Shown: one piece after another, positions 51,023 to 53,357 of the stretch | Position numbering within the stretch: the stretch's first letter is position 1 | Layout of the letters: the number at the start of each line of letters is the position of its first letter | Source: a virus | IMG/VR virus record: IMGVR_UViG_3300028025_005064 | Span: 1 to 53,357 of that record | Length of the DNA stretch: 53,357 bases | Reading direction: 5' to 3' (one strand) | Notes under the pieces: model-generated | What the model saw: the letters and a program-made list of their open reading frames with translations, nothing else | The model's database searches: none | Told to the model about the DNA's origin: nothing | Position numbers and translations under genes: made by a program

Positions 51023-51214
51023 ATGGATACCAGCATTATTGTAGCGCTGGTTGCAGGAATTTTTTCTGTACTAGTAACTCTTATACAGAAAACACGTAAA
51101 GAGAATAAATCAGATCACAATATGGTCTATAACTCTCTACAAGACCTCAAAGATGATGTCCGAAGTGTTGGAGATAAAATAGACGGTCATATTGACTGGC
51201 ATTTAAAAAAGTAA
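51023..51214 (+). CDS. Small membrane-anchored coiled-coil protein
   Basis: A 63-aa protein: one N-terminal transmembrane helix (IIVALVAGIFSVLVTLI, about 4-21), a basic turn, then a helix with heptad-like pattern (LQDLKDDVRSVGDKIDGHID) ending WHLKK. I recall this layout and ending in many actinobacteriophage proteins, usually hypothetical. A lysis-related or membrane-tether role has been guessed for such proteins. One base after the previous stop. Confidence 0.8.
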   Translation: MDTSIIVALVAGIFSVLVTLIQKTRKENKSDHNMVYNSLQDLKDDVRSVGDKIDGHIDWHLKK

Positions 51215-51224
51215 AAACAGATTT

Positions 51225-51285
51225 GTAGAGCGCCTTTGGGTAGTGATATTTCGAAAGATTATCATTATGTGCAAGGGCGCTTTAC
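51225..51285 (+). ncRNA. Structured hairpin RNA element in intergenic region
   Basis: Two nested stems: a 13-bp basal stem (51225-51237 with 51273-51285, two G-U pairs, core AGCGCC/GGCGCT) and a 7-bp apical stem (AGTGATA with TATCATT, 51242-51248 and 51260-51266) with an 11-base loop. A U-rich tail TTATTTCC follows. It may terminate the upstream unit or act as an RNA element. The remainder of 51215-51358 holds a promoter and no gene. Confidence 0.6.
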
Positions 51286-51322
51286 TTATTTCCAAAAACA
51301 GACCACAAAATAGAAAATGACC

Positions 51323-51331
51323 TGCTATGAT
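51323..51331 (+). promoter_or_regulatory. Extended -10 promoter candidate
   Basis: TGCTATGAT matches TGnTATAAT with one mismatch in the hexamer. It lies 28 bases upstream of the ATG at 51359, and an AAGGAAG ribosome site follows at proper distance. No convincing -35 hexamer is seen, which suits an extended -10 type. Confidence 0.55.
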
Positions 51332-51358
51332 GATTGAAAACCATAGAAAGGAAGCATT

Positions 51359-51781
51359 ATGCTTGACGCACAACAGGAAAAAGTCCTTACAGGAATGATT
51401 CCATCGGGTACATCCGGTGAAGAACTGAGAGTCGCTTATTCAATAATTACAGGAATTAGAGATGATAAAAATCTTTCACAGATTATTACATACTATTCAC
51501 TAGACAGCGAAACAGCTTTGAAATGGTATAACTTCTTTTCTTTTGACTCTAGAGCAATATCTTCGACAGTCCGGCGTGGTCGTAAAGGTAAAGATTTAAT
51601 TGGCTATGTCAAGTCCAATGTTGGCAAAACTGTTACCCCAAAGTCAATTGTTGAAGAATTAGGAATTTCACTCCCTACTTTCTATAACTTCTACAACGCA
51701 AACAGAGGGTTTTTTAAAAAAATTAAAAGAGGAGAATTTGAGATTGTTGATCCAAATCTTGAAAGGAGTATTTCAAAATGA
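51359..51781 (+). CDS. Putative HTH DNA-binding protein
   Basis: A 140-aa protein. The C-terminal half holds GKTVTPKSIVEELGISLPTFYNFYNANRGFF, which reads as a helix-turn-helix with a wing (KIKRGEFEIVDP). The N-terminal half is helical with GEELRVAYSIITGI. It begins a new transcription unit after the structured RNA and extended -10 promoter. Likely a regulator of early or middle genes; no defined family. It overlaps the next gene by ATGA. Confidence 0.68.
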   Translation: MLDAQQEKVLTGMIPSGTSGEELRVAYSIITGIRDDKNLSQIITYYSLDSETALKWYNFFSFDSRAISSTVRRGRKGKDLIGYVKSNVGKTVTPKSIVEELGISLPTFYNFYNANRGFFKKIKRGEFEIVDPNLERSISK

Positions 51782-52488
51782 AAACTTTATTCCAAGAATG
51801 TCTTGATGTTTCAAATGAAAATTATCAAGATTGGGATACCGCAGCTAAGAATTGTGTAGATACTATCTTTAATTTTTCTGATCAGTGTGGAAATAAACAT
51901 ATGCTAGATGTTGTTAATGATGTTGATTTTTATGTAAAAGATAATCCACACTTAATACCTGCAGCACTGTTAAACAATTCTGGTCATTCTCAATATACTG
52001 AGTTTCTTAAGTCTTTAATTGATTACTATATTCATAGTGGAATGAATGCCATTGATCCAGCTGAAATGAGATTTTCTGCAACTCAAAGTGATCTTGAAGA
52101 CTCTATTCAGATTCATCAAGCATGGTTTTTACTAGCATCTCATTCTGCAATATCTCTTTTTAGTCGTCTTATAGAAGACCCAGCGTATTCACAGTTTGTT
52201 AATACAATGATGAGCAAGAGCTTAGTCACTGCAACTGTTATCAAGAAACAGCATGATTATGGCCCTGAAAACATTGCAAAATTCGGCATGTGGGGACTGA
52301 TTGTAAGACTTCATGACAAGATTGCTAGACTTGATAATTTATTATCAACTAAGCGTAAAGGATTTAACTCTGTCTCAGATGAGACTATCTATGACACTTT
52401 ACTTGATGTTGTAGGATACTCAACAGTTGCTTTATTGTGGATTAATAATTGGTTTCTATTACCAATGAAGGTGGATAAAAATGATTGA
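51778..52488 (+). CDS. DUF1599/Nmad1-type nucleotide modification-associated protein
   Basis: A 236-aa protein. The C-terminal part (IKKQHDYGPENIAKFG, then MWGLIVRLHDKIARLDNLL and TIYDTLLDVVGYSTVALLW) is the DUF1599 signature, a family linked to nucleotide modification in phages. The N-terminal about 110 residues are helical with no recognised domain. Next to ThyX and in a genome with a class II reductase, it suggests management or hypermodification of pyrimidine nucleotides. The exact reaction is not known. Confidence 0.85.
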   Translation: MKTLFQECLDVSNENYQDWDTAAKNCVDTIFNFSDQCGNKHMLDVVNDVDFYVKDNPHLIPAALLNNSGHSQYTEFLKSLIDYYIHSGMNAIDPAEMRFSATQSDLEDSIQIHQAWFLLASHSAISLFSRLIEDPAYSQFVNTMMSKSLVTATVIKKQHDYGPENIAKFGMWGLIVRLHDKIARLDNLLSTKRKGFNSVSDETIYDTLLDVVGYSTVALLWINNWFLLPMKVDKND

Positions 52489-52558
52489 TTTTGCATTTGG
52501 ATTTGTTATTGCATCAGGAATGGCATTTATTTTTTTTATTAGGAATTGGAAAAAATGA
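52481..52558 (+). CDS. 25-aa membrane peptide between DUF1599 and Ntn-hydrolase genes
   Basis: A frame too short for usual gene callers: ATG at 52481 overlaps the previous stop (ATGATTGA), the stop overlaps the next start (AAATGACAACA). GGTGG lies six bases upstream. The peptide is almost entirely hydrophobic (FAFGFVIASGMAFIFFI) with a basic end RNWKK. Coupled on both sides, hence likely translated. It may be a single-span membrane peptide; function unknown. Confidence 0.65.
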   Translation: MIDFAFGFVIASGMAFIFFIRNWKK

Positions 52559-53160
52559 CAACAATTGTAGGTATACAAGGAAATGGTTACTCAATTATAT
52601 GCACAGATTCAAGGGTTTCATCTTTTGACGAAGGTGGAATGGCTTATCAAATTACAACACTTGGAACTGGTACATCAAAGGTAGCGCAGAATGGTCGCTA
52701 TCTTCTTGGGGCTGCCGGTGATGTCAGAGCTATTAATATCCTTCATCATGTTTTTGTACCTCCAGTCCCTCCTTTTACAGAGGGTGGAGTAAAATTAGAC
52801 CATTTTATCACTCAGAAATTTATTCCGGCACTAAGAAACTGTTTTGAAAATACAGGATATGCAATGCCTGATAATGATGATAAAAGTCATATTGCCGAGC
52901 ATTCTTCACAGATTCTTGTTGTTGTAAATGGTACTATATACATTATTGATGGTGATTATTCTTGGACTTCTGATAAGACCGGGATATATGCAATCGGTAC
53001 AGGTTCATCTTACGCTTTAGGTGCCTTATATTCTTTGACAAATGGAAAAGAAATGACATCTGCAAAAGCAAGGTCTGCAATTAATAAGGCATTATCTATT
53101 GCATCAAAGTTTGATCCTTACACTGGAGCACCATTTCAAACTTTTGTACAGGAGCAATAA
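52555..53160 (+). CDS. Proteasome-beta/HslV-like Ntn hydrolase
   Basis: A 201-aa protein. Starting at the ATG at 52555, removal of Met leaves Thr1: TTIVGIQGNGYSIICTDSR places D17 exactly where proteasome beta subunits hold their conserved Asp. SKVAQNGRYLLGAAGD supplies a Lys near 41 (K33 equivalent, with an insert) and the G-rich turn. GIYAIGTGSSYALGALYSL matches the conserved GSGS-Y-AL-G region. No alpha subunit or ATPase is nearby. Phage proteases of this type are rarely noted; function could be self or host protein cleavage. The start at 52546 would block the N-terminal Thr. Confidence 0.82.
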   Translation: MTTIVGIQGNGYSIICTDSRVSSFDEGGMAYQITTLGTGTSKVAQNGRYLLGAAGDVRAINILHHVFVPPVPPFTEGGVKLDHFITQKFIPALRNCFENTGYAMPDNDDKSHIAEHSSQILVVVNGTIYIIDGDYSWTSDKTGIYAIGTGSSYALGALYSLTNGKEMTSAKARSAINKALSIASKFDPYTGAPFQTFVQEQ

Positions 53161-53342
53161 TGGCAGTTTATGAATATAAATGTATTTCAGGGCATCCAGA
53201 CCATGTAGTGACAGAAATAAGAAGCATTAAAGAAGAACAGAAAATAATTTGCTGTCCCATTTGCGGAGATGCGCTTAAACAAGTTTATTCAGCACCCCTG
53301 ATGCAATTAAAGGGAACTGGTTTTTATCGGAATAACCGATGA
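53160..53342 (+). CDS. FmdB-like zinc-ribbon protein
   Basis: A 60-aa protein of the FmdB type: MAVYEYKC start, then CCPICGD and the ending APLMQLKGTGFYRNN, the family's typical tail. The first knuckle here is a single Cys followed by HPDH (no CxxC), so one zinc ligand set is altered or uses His. FmdB-like proteins are common in phages and bacteria, mostly as presumed regulators; function is not established. One-base overlap with the previous stop (TAATG). Confidence 0.85.
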   Translation: MAVYEYKCISGHPDHVVTEIRSIKEEQKIICCPICGDALKQVYSAPLMQLKGTGFYRNNR

Positions 53343-53357
53343 TGTATAATATATATT

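Noticed and set aside
1-53357. tRNA genes, insertion sequences, integrase, attachment sites
   Set aside because: No cloverleaf, transposase or integrase was recognised in any part of the window, so none is reported.

Overview
This is a partial genome of a tailed, long-tailed (siphovirus-type) double-stranded DNA phage. It is AT-rich by eye and densely packed, with most neighbouring genes overlapping or only a few bases apart. A WhiB-type iron-sulfur regulator gene points to an actinobacterial host, because WhiB proteins are essentially confined to Actinomycetota and their phages. A secreted protein with Thr-rich stalks and an FN3 domain fits the same host. High AT content argues for a low-GC aquatic actinobacterium (freshwater Nanopelagicales/acI-type or marine Actinomarina-type) rather than Mycobacterium or Streptomyces; the exact host is inference. 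No integrase, terminase or DNA polymerase gene is visible, so the window is not the whole genome.

Layout. Two transcription blocks diverge from an intergenic region at 48140-48339 that carries two arrays of 9-bp repeats. The leftward (minus-strand) block reads, in transcription order: a small protein, glycosyltransferase, class II ribonucleotide reductase, portal, prohead protease/scaffold fusion, major capsid protein, then a 14-kb accessory block (25.0-39.7 kb), then head-completion and tail genes (connector, stopper, tail terminator, tail tube, frameshifted tail assembly chaperones, a 2739-aa tape measure, distal tail proteins, a LamG/PA14-like hub and an S74-chaperone fibre). It ends with an HNH endonuclease, a metallophosphoesterase, MerR-like and WhiB-like regulators, a DnaB-type helicase and a DnaG-type primase cut by the window edge.

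The accessory block inside the structural cluster is the most unusual part. It has small virion-type proteins, a large secreted mucin-like protein, a lysis group (three small membrane proteins and an M15 endolysin), a 31-aa cysteine-rich metallothionein-like peptide, fibres, two paralogous glycine-rich adhesins (one with a strongly His-rich section), and a run of AT-rich genes encoding a 2OG-Fe(II) prolyl-hydroxylase-like enzyme, a flavin-dependent tryptophan-halogenase-like enzyme and proteins of unknown function. A phage-borne set of protein- or metabolite-modifying enzymes next to adhesin genes is the best candidate for an undescribed system.

The rightward (plus-strand) block encodes thymidylate synthase ThyX, small membrane and zinc-ribbon proteins, a protein with a conserved phage Trp/Gly/Cys module, an HTH protein behind an extended -10 promoter, a DUF1599-type nucleotide-modification-associated protein, a 25-aa membrane peptide, a proteasome-beta/HslV-like Ntn hydrolase with an N-terminal Thr, and an FmdB-like zinc ribbon. 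ThyX, the class II reductase and the DUF1599 protein together suggest control of the deoxynucleotide pool during infection.
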